A stretch of DNA of 64,000 nt from CBDIHP01 sp965279195 (GCA_965279195.1 CBDIHP010000048.1:372001-436000), one strand, 5' to 3'; numbered from the stretch's first letter, positions 50,431 to 59,176 are shown. The notes: generated by a model from the letters alone, not told the origin. Numbers and translations: made by a program.

Positions 50431-51444
50431 TTGAAGACGGTGGCCGATTGCGTCGAGGCGTTGCGGGTGAGGCCGGCCCAGCTCGGGGCGAGGCTGGATC
50501 TGGCGGATGCGCTGGAACGCGGGAGGAAGAAGGGGCTGGCCACCTGGGTGCGTTGGAATTGCGCGGAGTGGCAGGCCTTCGACCCGATCGAGTCGACGTT
50601 CCCGTCGAACAACGTGTGGTCGAACGTGCGATGGTCATCGTTCCTGCACAGGCCGCCCGGGCGGGCGGAGGAGATCGCCGCGCGTTGGGCCGGCGTGCGG
50701 CCGTTGTACTGGACGGACCCGGAGCACCTCCGCACGGGGGCCTATTTCGGGCGATGGGTGTTCACGTGCTGGGCCGCCAACTCATCGGGCAATGAGGCGT
50801 CGATCCGCGAACTGGCGAGCCTGCTCTGGCTGGAAGACGCCTGGCGCGATGGGTTCCTGGAACTGATCGAGTTCAACCTCGGGGACGCCGGGACGGCGGC
50901 GGGGTGGCTCGAATTGCCTGAGGCCCTCCGAGCCCTCCCGTGGTTCCTGAACGGCTCCCGGACGTTCGACACGAAGATGGACGTCTCACTCGTGCGGCAA
51001 CTGGTCTCCAGCCCCACGATGATCGGCCTGTACTTGCCGAACGCCATCTTCCCCCGAGCGGTCGTCACGGACCTCCCGGCCCTGGCGCCGGGGCTCCAGT
51101 TCCTGGCGGTCGAGATGGAACGCCGCAATCGCGACCACGACGCGCTCGTGAATGGGCTTGCCTCCTTGCCGTCGCTCCGCTTCCTGAGCCTCCACGGCAA
51201 CGCCATCGGCGACGATCATCTGCCCGCGATCGCCGCCGCCCCCGGCCTCTCAGCCCTGGGCATCGCCTCGCAGCGCCTGACCGACCGGGGACTGCTGGCT
51301 CTGGGATCGATGCCCCATCTCCGGCACCTCGGCCTCAATTCCCGCGAGATCACCCGCCCCGGCCTGGCCGAATTCCGTCGGGCGTTCCCACGGGTGAACG
51401 TCCACCTGTCCGAAGACATGCTGAATCGGCTCGGCCCCGCATGA
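50431..51444 (+). CDS. TIGR02996-like / leucine-rich-repeat protein
   Basis: About 337 residues from TTG 50431 (GGGGGACC upstream); GTG 50440 and a longer frame from ATG 50341 are alternatives. The N-terminus has the planctomycete TIGR02996 pattern (CVEALRVRPAQLGARLDLADALERGRKKG). The C-terminal third has about four LRR-like units (LPSLRFLSLHGNAIGDDHLPAIAAAPGLSALGIASQRLTDRGLLALGSMPHLRHLGL cut here by position). LRRs usually mediate binding. No signal peptide. Function unknown. Confidence 0.7.
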   Translation: MKTVADCVEALRVRPAQLGARLDLADALERGRKKGLATWVRWNCAEWQAFDPIESTFPSNNVWSNVRWSSFLHRPPGRAEEIAARWAGVRPLYWTDPEHLRTGAYFGRWVFTCWAANSSGNEASIRELASLLWLEDAWRDGFLELIEFNLGDAGTAAGWLELPEALRALPWFLNGSRTFDTKMDVSLVRQLVSSPTMIGLYLPNAIFPRAVVTDLPALAPGLQFLAVEMERRNRDHDALVNGLASLPSLRFLSLHGNAIGDDHLPAIAAAPGLSALGIASQRLTDRGLLALGSMPHLRHLGLNSREITRPGLAEFRRAFPRVNVHLSEDMLNRLGPA

Positions 51445-51474
51445 GGGGCCCCGGAGTTTGAGCCGGGGCCGCGC

Positions 51475-51543
51475 TTGCGGACCAAGAATTTCGATGTGAG
51501 GGAATGTCTCGCATCGAAATTGGTCCGCAATAGCGGACCCTAC
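51475..51543. repeat. Family C palindromic element, copy 4
   Basis: Arms TTGCGGACCAAGAATTTCGA and TCGAAATTGGTCCGCAATAG, ending GCGGACCCTA. It lies between convergent genes; a separate GGGGCCCCGGAGTTTGAGCC hairpin just before it (from 51446) may act as the LRR-gene terminator. Confidence 0.85.
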
Positions 51544-51547
51544 GGCG

Positions 51548-53071
51548 TCAAATCCCGCCGACCGCGGCCTTCGCCCGTTTCATCAACTCGCTCTCGGGGG
51601 CATTGCTGCCGGGGGTGTAGGCGAGGATGGCGGCGGCGAGCGGCCCTTGCCACTTGGGATCGGTGGCGTGCAGGCACTCTTCCCAGGCGGCGGCGCCATA
51701 CTTGTAGTCGTGGCTGTCGCGGCCCTTCTGGAAGATGGCCCGCCTGGCGGTGGCGAAGAGGAGGGCGGGGGAACCGCCCTGCGCGAAGTAGCTGATGGCC
51801 TTGCCCGCGGCCGTCGTGCGGTTCGTCTGGATGGTGTCGAAGATCTCGGCCAGGGCCTCGGGCCCCTTCGCCTTGAGTTCGACCGGCTCCAACGCGTCGA
51901 GCTTCGTCGCCGCCTGGGCCCGGTCGCGGTCGCGATAGAGCGGCAGCCAGCCGACGGCCTGCAGGAGGGCCAGGCGGCGGGTGGTGTCGTTGCCGCTGGC
52001 GCCGTAGATGTAGTGCAACGAGTTCGTCGATGTCACCGCGTGCAGGCCGACGATCCCCGGCTTGCGCAATAGCAGTTCGTTGCCGACGAGCGCCACGGCG
52101 TCCCAGAGCGAGCCGGGAGAGACGCCCTTGTTGAGCAGCTCGGCGGCCTTCTTCGAGGCCTGCTCGGGCTTGGCGTCGCGGATCGCGGCGGCGAGGTCCC
52201 TGGTGGCGGCCGGGTCGGGCTTGCCGATCATCCAGTCGTCCTTGAGCGTCTTCGCCAGGACGAGGTTGGCGCTGTAGGGGCCGACGGCCACGGGGTCGGT
52301 GTCGCCCTGGAGGTCGAGCGTGCCGAAGGCGAGCGAGCGGAGGACCGGCTCGGCGTGCTCCCAGCCGATGGCCTGCAGGGTCCGCCAGCACTGCGCGGCG
52401 AAGATCGGCTTGTGGCCGATGTTCCGCTGGTCGCGGACGGCGTAGGTCCAGAACGCCTCCATCGTCTCGGCCGCGCCCGAGGACCGGCAGAGCCCCGCGA
52501 CGGCCACGTCGGCGGCGTCGGAATCCCACCGGTCCATCGCTTCATGGAAGGCGGCCTTCGCCTTCGACGGCGAGGGGACCTTGGACTCGTCCAGGGTGGC
52601 GAGGACCCAGTCCCCTTCCTTCACGTCCTGGGCCTGGGATGCCTTGAAGTTGTCGAGGGCCCAGAAGAGGGGGAGCAGCCGCTGGTCGGGCGCGGCGGCC
52701 TGGGCCAGCAGGTGGGCCGAATGCATCACCATGACCGCGTGGAACTTGAACCCGACCGGCCGGGGCTTGACGTTGCGGATCCCCGCGAGGAACAGGCCGG
52801 CGAGGAAGTCGCGGTAGGACAGGCCCCCCTTGAGTTCGGCCAGGGCCTTCTCGAACGCCTTCTCGCGCGAGACCTGCTCGATCCAGCGGACCACCGGCTC
52901 GATCTCCGGCCGGAACTTGATGGCCTCGGGCGTGAAGTCCTTGAGCGCCGCGGCGCCGGGCGTCACGGCCGCGAGCGCCTGCATCGGCCCGAGCCCGGCG
53001 GAGGCCCCCAGCCCGACGGCCGAGGCGGCCCGGAGGAAGTCCCGGCGTGGCATCATCGCGCGTTCATTCAT
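51548..53071 (-). CDS. Tat-exported conserved hypothetical protein
   Basis: 507 residues from ATG 53071 with a twin-arginine signal (MPRRDFLRAASAVGLGASAG). The rest is mostly helical with recurring short blocks (HAVMVMHSAHLLAQAA, FHEAMDRWDSDAADVAVAG, GPYSANLVLAKTLKDDWM). There are few cysteines and no haem motif. It is typical of planctomycete Tat-proteins without assigned function. The longer frame to 53272 runs into a family A element. Confidence 0.75.
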   Translation of the reverse strand: MNERAMMPRRDFLRAASAVGLGASAGLGPMQALAAVTPGAAALKDFTPEAIKFRPEIEPVVRWIEQVSREKAFEKALAELKGGLSYRDFLAGLFLAGIRNVKPRPVGFKFHAVMVMHSAHLLAQAAAPDQRLLPLFWALDNFKASQAQDVKEGDWVLATLDESKVPSPSKAKAAFHEAMDRWDSDAADVAVAGLCRSSGAAETMEAFWTYAVRDQRNIGHKPIFAAQCWRTLQAIGWEHAEPVLRSLAFGTLDLQGDTDPVAVGPYSANLVLAKTLKDDWMIGKPDPAATRDLAAAIRDAKPEQASKKAAELLNKGVSPGSLWDAVALVGNELLLRKPGIVGLHAVTSTNSLHYIYGASGNDTTRRLALLQAVGWLPLYRDRDRAQAATKLDALEPVELKAKGPEALAEIFDTIQTNRTTAAGKAISYFAQGGSPALLFATARRAIFQKGRDSHDYKYGAAAWEECLHATDPKWQGPLAAAILAYTPGSNAPESELMKRAKAAVGGI

Positions 53072-53157
53072 CGCTTCGGCCTCCCTGACGGGCTGGAGAG
53101 TGGGATCGTCCATCAGTATCGCCGCATCCTTCCCCCGACGCCAGGGGACACCCCTTC

Positions 53158-53275
53158 GGAGTGCGGGAGCGGAGCTGCTGCTTCTTCCATCGAACGCGAC
53201 GGATCTGATCGCCCCGTCGGACGGTCGCGTCGGGCGAGGGGCTCCGAGAAAGCGGCAGCTCCGCCCCCGCACTCC
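53158..53275. repeat. Family A palindromic element (subtype, 118 bp)
   Basis: Left GGAGTGCGGGAGCGGAGCTG, right AGCTCCGCCCCCGCACTCC. Same subtype as 23490. It lies between the 3' end of the EamA gene and the start of the Tat hypothetical gene, near the 5' region of the latter. Confidence 0.8.
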
Positions 53276-53281
53276 GAAGGG

Positions 53282-54172
53282 CTATTTCCGCCCGGCCACG
53301 AGGTAGATCCCCAGCCCCACGAGCGCCCCGCCGACGCCCAATGTCCAGGTGAAGGGCTCGGCCCGGAGCCAGGTGCCGAGGCCGACGCCGAAGAGCGGCG
53401 TCAGGAAGGCCAGGGTGGCGAGCTGGCCGGCGGGGTAGCGCCGCAGGAGGACCATCCAGAGCGAGAAGCAGAAGCCGGAGACCGCCAGGCCCTGGTACGC
53501 CAGGCCCCAGAGGGCCTCCCGGGTGAAGTGGTAGCTGTCGGCCCCTTCGAAAATCAGGCTGTAAGCCAGCGTCAAGGGGAGGGCGATGACGCTCTGCCAC
53601 AGGAGCAGGGTTGTCGGGGCGATCTTCGGGAAGGTCAGCTTCTGGGCGATCGTCTGGATCCCGAAGAACAGGCCCGAGCCCAGCACCACGAGGTCCCCCA
53701 CCAGGCCGCCGCCGAGCAGCAGGGGCCGAGACAGCAGGACGACCACGCCGATCGCCGCCGAGAACAGGCCCGCCGTCCCCCTCGCCCCGAGGTGTTCGCC
53801 CAGCAGCAGCCATCCCAGCGGGGCGACGACGAGCGGGTGGACGTTGATGAACACCGACGACCGACCCGCCTCGCTGTGGCTGGTCCCCCAGTTGAACGTG
53901 CCGATCTGGACCGCCGCAAACAGCCCGTGGACCAGGATCAGCCACCAGAGCGACCGGGGCACCTTGACCGATCGGCCGACCTTGTAGCAGACCAGCGCGA
54001 CGATCGGCAGGCTGATCGCGAACCGCAGCCCCGCGCAGCCGGCGGGGGGCAGGTGGGACTCGGAGATCGCGTACTTCACGGCGACGGCGTTGCCGCCCCA
54101 GACCGCGCAACAGGCCACCGCCCCCGCCACGCCCCGGGAATCGAGGCGATCGAGGGCCACTGGTTCGGACAT
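53282..54172 (-). CDS. EamA/DMT-family transporter
   Basis: 296 residues, ten predicted helices in two EamA repeats. The N-terminal AVACCAVWGGNAVAVKYAIS and the second-repeat start LVVLGSGLFFGIQTIAQKLTF are typical of drug/metabolite transporters of the 10-TMS type. They export or import small metabolites such as amino acids or purines; the substrate cannot be predicted. Start 54172 (MSEPVALDRLD). A 327-bp spacer separates it from the divergent NTF2-like gene. Confidence 0.88.
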   Translation of the reverse strand: MSEPVALDRLDSRGVAGAVACCAVWGGNAVAVKYAISESHLPPAGCAGLRFAISLPIVALVCYKVGRSVKVPRSLWWLILVHGLFAAVQIGTFNWGTSHSEAGRSSVFINVHPLVVAPLGWLLLGEHLGARGTAGLFSAAIGVVVLLSRPLLLGGGLVGDLVVLGSGLFFGIQTIAQKLTFPKIAPTTLLLWQSVIALPLTLAYSLIFEGADSYHFTREALWGLAYQGLAVSGFCFSLWMVLLRRYPAGQLATLAFLTPLFGVGLGTWLRAEPFTWTLGVGGALVGLGIYLVAGRK

Positions 54173-54499
54173 CGGGAGGTCACCTTCCGGTTCCGCGGGA
54201 TTATCAAGGCGATAACCTCCTTGCGCCGTCCGAGGACGCCGTTAGGTCGGCCCGCCGATCCACAAAGCTTAACAGAGGGGGGCCGGACCGCCCATGACTT
54301 CGAGGAAACCCGCCCCGTGGGCCGGCCGACGGTGGACAGGATCGACGTCTGAGGGGATCATCATAAGGAACGACGGACGTCGGATCGCCGAACACGCCGA
54401 CCGGGCGAGGGTGCCCGGCTTGTCCAGAATGAGCCTCGGGCCGCCAGGAGCCGGCGGCACTCGGGCGATGACACCTTTGGATTGGAGAGGTTCGGTCGG
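54173..54499. other. Divergent spacer without recognised elements
   Basis: About 327 bp between the EamA transporter and the NTF2-like gene. No member of the palindromic families, no strong terminator and no clear promoter is seen. GGAGAGG at about 54483 is the ribosome-binding site of the downstream gene. Confidence 0.4.
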
Positions 54500-55480
54500 A
54501 TGCACAGACCAGGGTATTCTTATTTCGGCACGCTCGCGGCCGCGGCACTCGTCCTGATCGGGACGACCGCCGCCCGCGCCGCCTCGCCCCAGGACGACCG
54601 CCTGGCGGCGGCCGTCAAGGCGATCGAGGCCTTCGACAAGGCGTTCGCCGAGGCCTTCAACAAGGGCGACGCCAAGGCCCTCGCCGCCATGTTCACCGAG
54701 GACGCCGAGGCCGTCGAGGCCGACGGCGCGGTCTCCGAGGGCCGCGCGGCCATCGAGGAGGGCTTCGCCGCCACCTTCGCGGAGTTGAAGGGCGTCCAGA
54801 TCGCCTTCGAGGCCGCCTCGATCCGCCTGCTGGCCCCCGGCGTCGCCAAGGAGGAGGGCAAGACCATCCTCAAGGCCCCCGGCGGCGAGACCCTCTCCCG
54901 CCTCTCGACAGTCATCTACGTCGAGAAGGACGGCGCCTGGAAGATCGCCAGCGCCAAGGAAGCCTACGACGAGACCGCCACCCCCTACGACCACCTCAAG
55001 GTCCTCGGGTTCCTCGTCGGCGACTGGGTCGACGAGTCCGAGGAGACTGAGGTCCGCGTCCACTGCGAGTGGGCCAAGAACAAGAACTACCTCTTCCGGA
55101 CCTTCCTCGTGAAGCGGGACGGCAAGGTCGTCATCGACATCCAGCAGCGCATCGGCTGGGACCCGGCCTCCAAGCAGATCCGCTCGTGGGACTTCGACTC
55201 CGAGGGCGGGTTCGGCGAGGGCCGCTGGAGCCGCGACGGCGACCGCTGGCTGATCAAGCACACCGGCACCCACGCCAACGGGGTCGTCGGGACGTCCACC
55301 AACGTCATGACCGTCGAGCGGGCCGACCTGATCCACTGGGTCGCGACCGACCGCACCCTCTCCGAGGATGCCCTGACCGACCCGATCGGGTACACGCTGG
55401 CGAAGGTCCCCCCGCCCCCGGGCAATAAGCCCGCCGCCCCCGCCGCCCCCCAGACCAAGCCCGAAGGGAGCGTCCAATGA
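54500..55480 (+). CDS. Exported SgcJ/DUF4440 (NTF2-like) protein
   Basis: 326 residues from ATG 54500, with a signal peptide (about 1-26, ending ARAAS). An NTF2-like domain (DDRLAAAVKAIEAFDKAFAEAFNKGDAKALAAMFTEDAEAV...) covers about 30-150. The second half repeats a beta-rich domain (LGFLVGDWVDES, ...SWDFDSEGGFGEGRW). The last 20 residues are Pro/Ala-rich. SgcJ-type proteins form small-molecule-binding cones, often of unknown substrate. The stop overlaps the next start by 4 nt (ATGA), so the two are coupled. Confidence 0.82.
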   Translation: MHRPGYSYFGTLAAAALVLIGTTAARAASPQDDRLAAAVKAIEAFDKAFAEAFNKGDAKALAAMFTEDAEAVEADGAVSEGRAAIEEGFAATFAELKGVQIAFEAASIRLLAPGVAKEEGKTILKAPGGETLSRLSTVIYVEKDGAWKIASAKEAYDETATPYDHLKVLGFLVGDWVDESEETEVRVHCEWAKNKNYLFRTFLVKRDGKVVIDIQQRIGWDPASKQIRSWDFDSEGGFGEGRWSRDGDRWLIKHTGTHANGVVGTSTNVMTVERADLIHWVATDRTLSEDALTDPIGYTLAKVPPPPGNKPAAPAAPQTKPEGSVQ

Positions 55481-57339
55481 ACTGGCTTCAGAATAAGAAG
55501 GTCTGGATCGGAGCCGTGGCGCTCGCCCTCGTGGGCGGCGGCCTGGCGGTGAAGAGCGTCTCCGCCCGCGGCTTCGGCGGCGGCGGTGGAGGCTTCCGCG
55601 GCGGCGGCGGCGGGTTCGGCGGCGGCGGCGGATACCGCGGCGGAGGGTTCAGCGGCGGCTACGGCGGTGGCGGCGGATACCGCGGCGGTTACGGCGGCGG
55701 CTATGGCGGTGGTGGTTACCGCGGCGGCTATGGTGGCGGTGGCGGCGGTTACCGCGGCGGATACAGCGGCAGCTACGGCGGCGGCAGCGCCTACCGCGGC
55801 GGCGGCTCCTACTCCGGCACCCGGGGCTCCTACAGCGGCGCGGCCGGCGGCAGCGTCAACTACGGATCGCGGTCCGGGTCCTACACCACCAACCGGGGCG
55901 GCACGGTCAATTACGGCGCGGCCGGCGCGGCCGGGCGCGGGGCGTATGGCGGCGGGGCGGCCGGCGGCGTGGGCGGGGTCAAGGTGACCACCGCCAACGG
56001 ACGCACCTACACCGATGCCGGCCGCGCCGGCGCGGCGGTCGGGCCGGGCGGCAACGCGGTCGCCGGACGCTCCAACGTCCGCACCGCCTCCGGGCCCAAT
56101 GGCGAGGTCGGATCGGTCTCGCGCGGCGGCGTCGCGGCGGGCCCGAACGGCGTCGTCGCCGGCGGCTCGCGCGGCGTCGCGGGCGCGGGGGCCTACGGCG
56201 GATACGGCGGATACGCCCACGGCGCCTCGGCCTATCGGCCTTACGGCTACAACGCCTACGGCGGCTACCACTCGGGCTGGGTCCACGGCTACTGGAACGG
56301 CAACGGCGCCGGCGCCTGGGGCTGGCGGAACCCCTACTGGGGCGCCTACGGAGTCGGCCTCGGCTGGGGCCTCGCCTCCTGGGGCTACGGCTCCGCCCTC
56401 TACGGCTGGGGCTACTACCCCTACTCGAACCCCTACTACGTCGAGCAGCCGGTCGTGGTCAGCCAGCCGGTCGTCTACAACTACTCGCAGCCGATCGACA
56501 CCACCGCCGCCCCGGCGCAGGAATCCACCGCCACCTCGGCCACCCAGCTCTTCGACCAGGGCCGCGACGCCTTCAAGACCGGCGACTACAACAAGGCCCT
56601 GAACTTCGTCGACTCGGCCCTGACCAAGCTGCCGAACGACACCACCCTGCACGAGTTCCGGGGCCTCTGCCTCTTCGCCCTCCAGCGCTACACCGAGTCG
56701 GCCGCGACGATCTACGCCGTGCTGGCCGTCGGACCCGGCTGGGACTGGACGACCCTCATCGGCCTGTACCCCTCGGTGGACATCTACACCGAGCAGCTCC
56801 GCAAGCTCGAAGCGGCCGTGAAGGGCGACAGCAAGTCGGCGCCCCCTCGGTTCGTGCTGGCCTATCATTACCTGACCCAGGGCCACATCGACGCGGCCGT
56901 GAACATGCTCAAGGAGGTCGTCGCCCTCCAGCCGAGCGACAAGGTCTCGACCAAGCTGCTCAAGCAGCTCGACGCGCCGAAGACCTCCACCGCCTCGGCC
57001 GGCACCGACGCCCCCCCCGCCGCACCCCCGACCCCGCCGGCCGGCACCGCCGTCCCCGCCGGGGCCACCCTGACCGGCAACTGGACCGCCAGCCCGGCCC
57101 CGAACATCACCATCGCCCTCGACGTCAAGGACGGCGGCGCCTTCACCTGGAAGGTCACGCAGTCCGGCAAGACGAGCGAATTCACCGGCAACTACACCTT
57201 CGGCGAGTCCCTCCTGACCCTCGCCCAGGCCACCGGCACCCCCCTCGTCGGCCACGTCACCTGGGCCGACCCCACCCACATGACCTTCCGCATCACCGGC
57301 GACGGCCCCGACGACCCGGGCCTGGCGTTCTCGAAGTGA
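55477..57339 (+). CDS. Exported Gly/Tyr-rich protein with TPR and C-terminal lipocalin-like domain
   Basis: 620 residues, overlapping the NTF2-like gene by 4 nt. An N-terminal membrane/signal segment (about 9-28) is followed by about 250 residues of GGGGGYRGG-type repeats, then Tyr/Trp/Gly-rich sequence with membrane-like aromatic clusters (about 280-320). From residue about 360 a TPR region (ATQLFDQGRDAFKTGDYNKALNFVDSAL...) and finally a beta-rich domain (TLTGNWTASPAPNITIALDVKDGGAFTWKV) close the protein. The glycine-rich part resembles structural or adhesive proteins; the TPR and C-terminal parts suggest a scaffold. Function unknown; genetic linkage to the NTF2-like protein is strong. Confidence 0.8.
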   Translation: MNWLQNKKVWIGAVALALVGGGLAVKSVSARGFGGGGGGFRGGGGGFGGGGGYRGGGFSGGYGGGGGYRGGYGGGYGGGGYRGGYGGGGGGYRGGYSGSYGGGSAYRGGGSYSGTRGSYSGAAGGSVNYGSRSGSYTTNRGGTVNYGAAGAAGRGAYGGGAAGGVGGVKVTTANGRTYTDAGRAGAAVGPGGNAVAGRSNVRTASGPNGEVGSVSRGGVAAGPNGVVAGGSRGVAGAGAYGGYGGYAHGASAYRPYGYNAYGGYHSGWVHGYWNGNGAGAWGWRNPYWGAYGVGLGWGLASWGYGSALYGWGYYPYSNPYYVEQPVVVSQPVVYNYSQPIDTTAAPAQESTATSATQLFDQGRDAFKTGDYNKALNFVDSALTKLPNDTTLHEFRGLCLFALQRYTESAATIYAVLAVGPGWDWTTLIGLYPSVDIYTEQLRKLEAAVKGDSKSAPPRFVLAYHYLTQGHIDAAVNMLKEVVALQPSDKVSTKLLKQLDAPKTSTASAGTDAPPAAPPTPPAGTAVPAGATLTGNWTASPAPNITIALDVKDGGAFTWKVTQSGKTSEFTGNYTFGESLLTLAQATGTPLVGHVTWADPTHMTFRITGDGPDDPGLAFSK

Positions 57340-57375
57340 TGCAAGACGGTTGATGGGTGCCCCATCGACATCCGA

Positions 57376-57448
57376 AACGCCCGGCGCGTCCTTGACTCCG
57401 GGGGTGGTTCAGGCCATCCTCGGGCGGATGCGCCGGGCGTTCTTCTTT
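57376..57448 (+). terminator. Intrinsic terminator with a long loop
   Basis: Twelve-base arms AACGCCCGGCGC / GCGCCGGGCGTT (57376-57387 and 57430-57441) with a 42-nt loop, then TTCTTCTT. It closes the NTF2-like/Gly-rich operon before the peptidase gene. Confidence 0.7.
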
Positions 57449-57518
57449 GGCGGCCCGTCGTCGGACATATGCTGGGATACGTTGGATTTGTGCGATCTTC
57501 ACGTTTCGAGGGGTTCCC

Positions 57519-58523
57519 ATGAAGCTCGACTCCGTACGCGGCCTCAAGCAATCTTTGCAGGCGACGGTCATCAAGCGGCTGTCCGAGTCCGACACCACCC
57601 GCGCGGCGCTGGGGGTGTCCGCCCAGGCGCTGAGCGTCACCGGGCCGCAGGCGCCCACCATCGCCGTCGGGGTCAGCGCCAGGGGGAAGGATGATTATGC
57701 CCTCGCCGTCCGGATCCAGAAACGCGGGCTCGAGAATGGGAAGGAAGTCGAGGCCATCCGCAAGGAGGCCCGGGGCGAGGTCGATGTGCGGTATATCGGA
57801 CGCATCCAGAAATTCGCACCCACGGCCCAACAGAAGCGGAACCGGCCGCTCAAGATCGGCGTCTCGGTCGGTCATGTGAAGATCACCGCGGGGACCCTCG
57901 GCGCGTTCGTCCGCGACCCGCTGACCGGGGCGACCATGATCCTGTCGAACAACCACGTCCTCGCCAACGAGAACAAGGCGAAGGCCGGCGACGCCATCAT
58001 CCAGCCGGGGAACTTCGACGGCGGCACCGACCCCGCCGACCGCATCGCCACCCTGACCCGGTTCATCAAGCTCAAGCGGACGGGGGCCAACCTCGTCGAC
58101 GCCGCCGTGGCCACGCTGGTCTCGGGGATCGACTTCGACGCCAGGGCCCTCGCCGGCCTCGGCGGCAAGCTCGCGGGCGTGAACCCCGACGCCTTCCTCG
58201 ACGAGGCGACCCCCGTCGGCAAGGTCGGCCGCACCACCGGGACCACCAGGGGCCGCGTGACCGCCTTCGAACTCGACAACGTCGGCGTCGACTACAACGC
58301 CGGGGCCCTCTTCTTCAACGACCAGATCGAGATCGAAGGCGCGGAGGACGAACCCTTCAGCCAGGGGGGCGACAGCGGCTCCCTGATCGTCGACGCCGCC
58401 CGCAAGGCCGTCGGCCTGCTCTTCGCCGGCGGCGACACCGGCGGCACCAACGGCAAGGGCCTCACCTACGCCAACCCCATCCACACCGTCCTGCAACAGC
58501 TCAAGATCGAACTCCTCTCCTAA
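57519..58523 (+). CDS. Trypsin-like serine peptidase (NAL1-like)
   Basis: 334 residues from ATG 57519. An N-terminal alpha/beta domain (about 45-95; IAVGVSARGKDDYALAVRIQK, then EVDVRYIGRIQ) precedes the peptidase fold: TLGAFVRDPLTGATMILSNNHVLAN supplies the His, LVDAAVATL the Asp and FSQGGDSGSLIVDA the nucleophile Ser. NAL1-like and related bacterial peptidases show this N-terminal domain followed by the peptidase core. No signal peptide is seen, so it probably acts in the cytoplasm. The small gene at 58916-59167 encodes just the N-terminal domain. A CHAT-STAND protein lies convergently next door. Confidence 0.85.
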   Translation: MKLDSVRGLKQSLQATVIKRLSESDTTRAALGVSAQALSVTGPQAPTIAVGVSARGKDDYALAVRIQKRGLENGKEVEAIRKEARGEVDVRYIGRIQKFAPTAQQKRNRPLKIGVSVGHVKITAGTLGAFVRDPLTGATMILSNNHVLANENKAKAGDAIIQPGNFDGGTDPADRIATLTRFIKLKRTGANLVDAAVATLVSGIDFDARALAGLGGKLAGVNPDAFLDEATPVGKVGRTTGTTRGRVTAFELDNVGVDYNAGALFFNDQIEIEGAEDEPFSQGGDSGSLIVDAARKAVGLLFAGGDTGGTNGKGLTYANPIHTVLQQLKIELLS

Positions 58524-58528
58524 CCCCT

Positions 58529-58795
58529 GGAGTGCGGACGCTCACTTCGCGACCCCGAAACGAAGCCGACCGCGAATCCGGAGTGCGTCCGCTCGCTGAC
58601 GCTCTGTTCTCGCGACGCCCGCTTCGCACCCTGGCTCGAAGCGATCGGCGAATCTGGAGTGCGTCCGCTTGCTGACGCTCGGTTCTCGCGAAGCTTGCTT
58701 CGCGTCCTGGATCGAAGGTCGCTGCTGCCGACGCGTCGTCTCCTCTCGGGAGCAAGCTCCCACCGGGCGAGAGCGTCAGCAAGCGGACGCACTCC
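58529..58795. repeat. Family A cluster: two partial copies and one full element (subtype GCGTCCGCT)
   Basis: GGAGTGCGGACGCTCACTTC starts at 58529, GGAGTGCGTCCGCTCGCTGA at 58580, and the full element runs 58656-58795 (GGAGTGCGTCCGCTTGCTGA to AAGCGGACGCACTCC; 140 bp, internal GCGAAGCTTGCTTCGC and GGGAGCAAGCTCCC). The partial copies precede the full one in tandem. The rest of the 392-bp spacer (to 58915) contains only the GAGGAGG ribosome site at 58901-58907. Confidence 0.8.
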
Positions 58796-58915
58796 AGATT
58801 CGCGGGTCGCTTCGTCTCGGTAAGAAGGATGCGGACGCACTACCCATGGGCTTTCCCGCCGGGATGGATCGGATACAATGAATACGTCCGCCCCGGCGGG
58901 CGAGGAGGCAAGGCC

Positions 58916-59167
58916 ATGAGTACATCGAAACCCTCACCTGACGCGAACGTCGCGAGCCTCGAAGCCGCCCGCGCCGCCAAGCCCCTCGCGCTCGCCGCCT
59001 TCTCCCCGCTCGCCGACGTCGTCGGCATCGGCATCACCCGGATCGGCGGAAATTACGCCCTCAAGGTCAACCTCGCCACCGAGCCCGAATCCACCGCCAA
59101 GCTCCCCACCACCATCGAAGGCGTCCCTGTCCGCGTCGAGGTCGTCGGGACGATCCGCAAGCAATGA
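58916..59167 (+). CDS. Stand-alone copy of the peptidase N-terminal domain
   Basis: 83 residues from ATG 58916, with GAGGAGG well placed upstream. The sequence DVVGIGITRIGGNYALKVNL, then LPTTIEGVPVRVEVVGTIRK, aligns with the N-terminal domain of the upstream peptidase (IAVGVSARGKDDYALAVRIQ, ...EVDVRYIGRIQK) and with the VVGVGIG...GVPVDV.EVG domain seen at the front of NAL1-like bacterial peptidases. It lacks the catalytic part entirely. It could be a prodomain-like partner, an inhibitor or a subunit; its function is unknown. Confidence 0.75.
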   Translation: MSTSKPSPDANVASLEAARAAKPLALAAFSPLADVVGIGITRIGGNYALKVNLATEPESTAKLPTTIEGVPVRVEVVGTIRKQ

Positions 59168-59176
59168 ACCCGGTAC

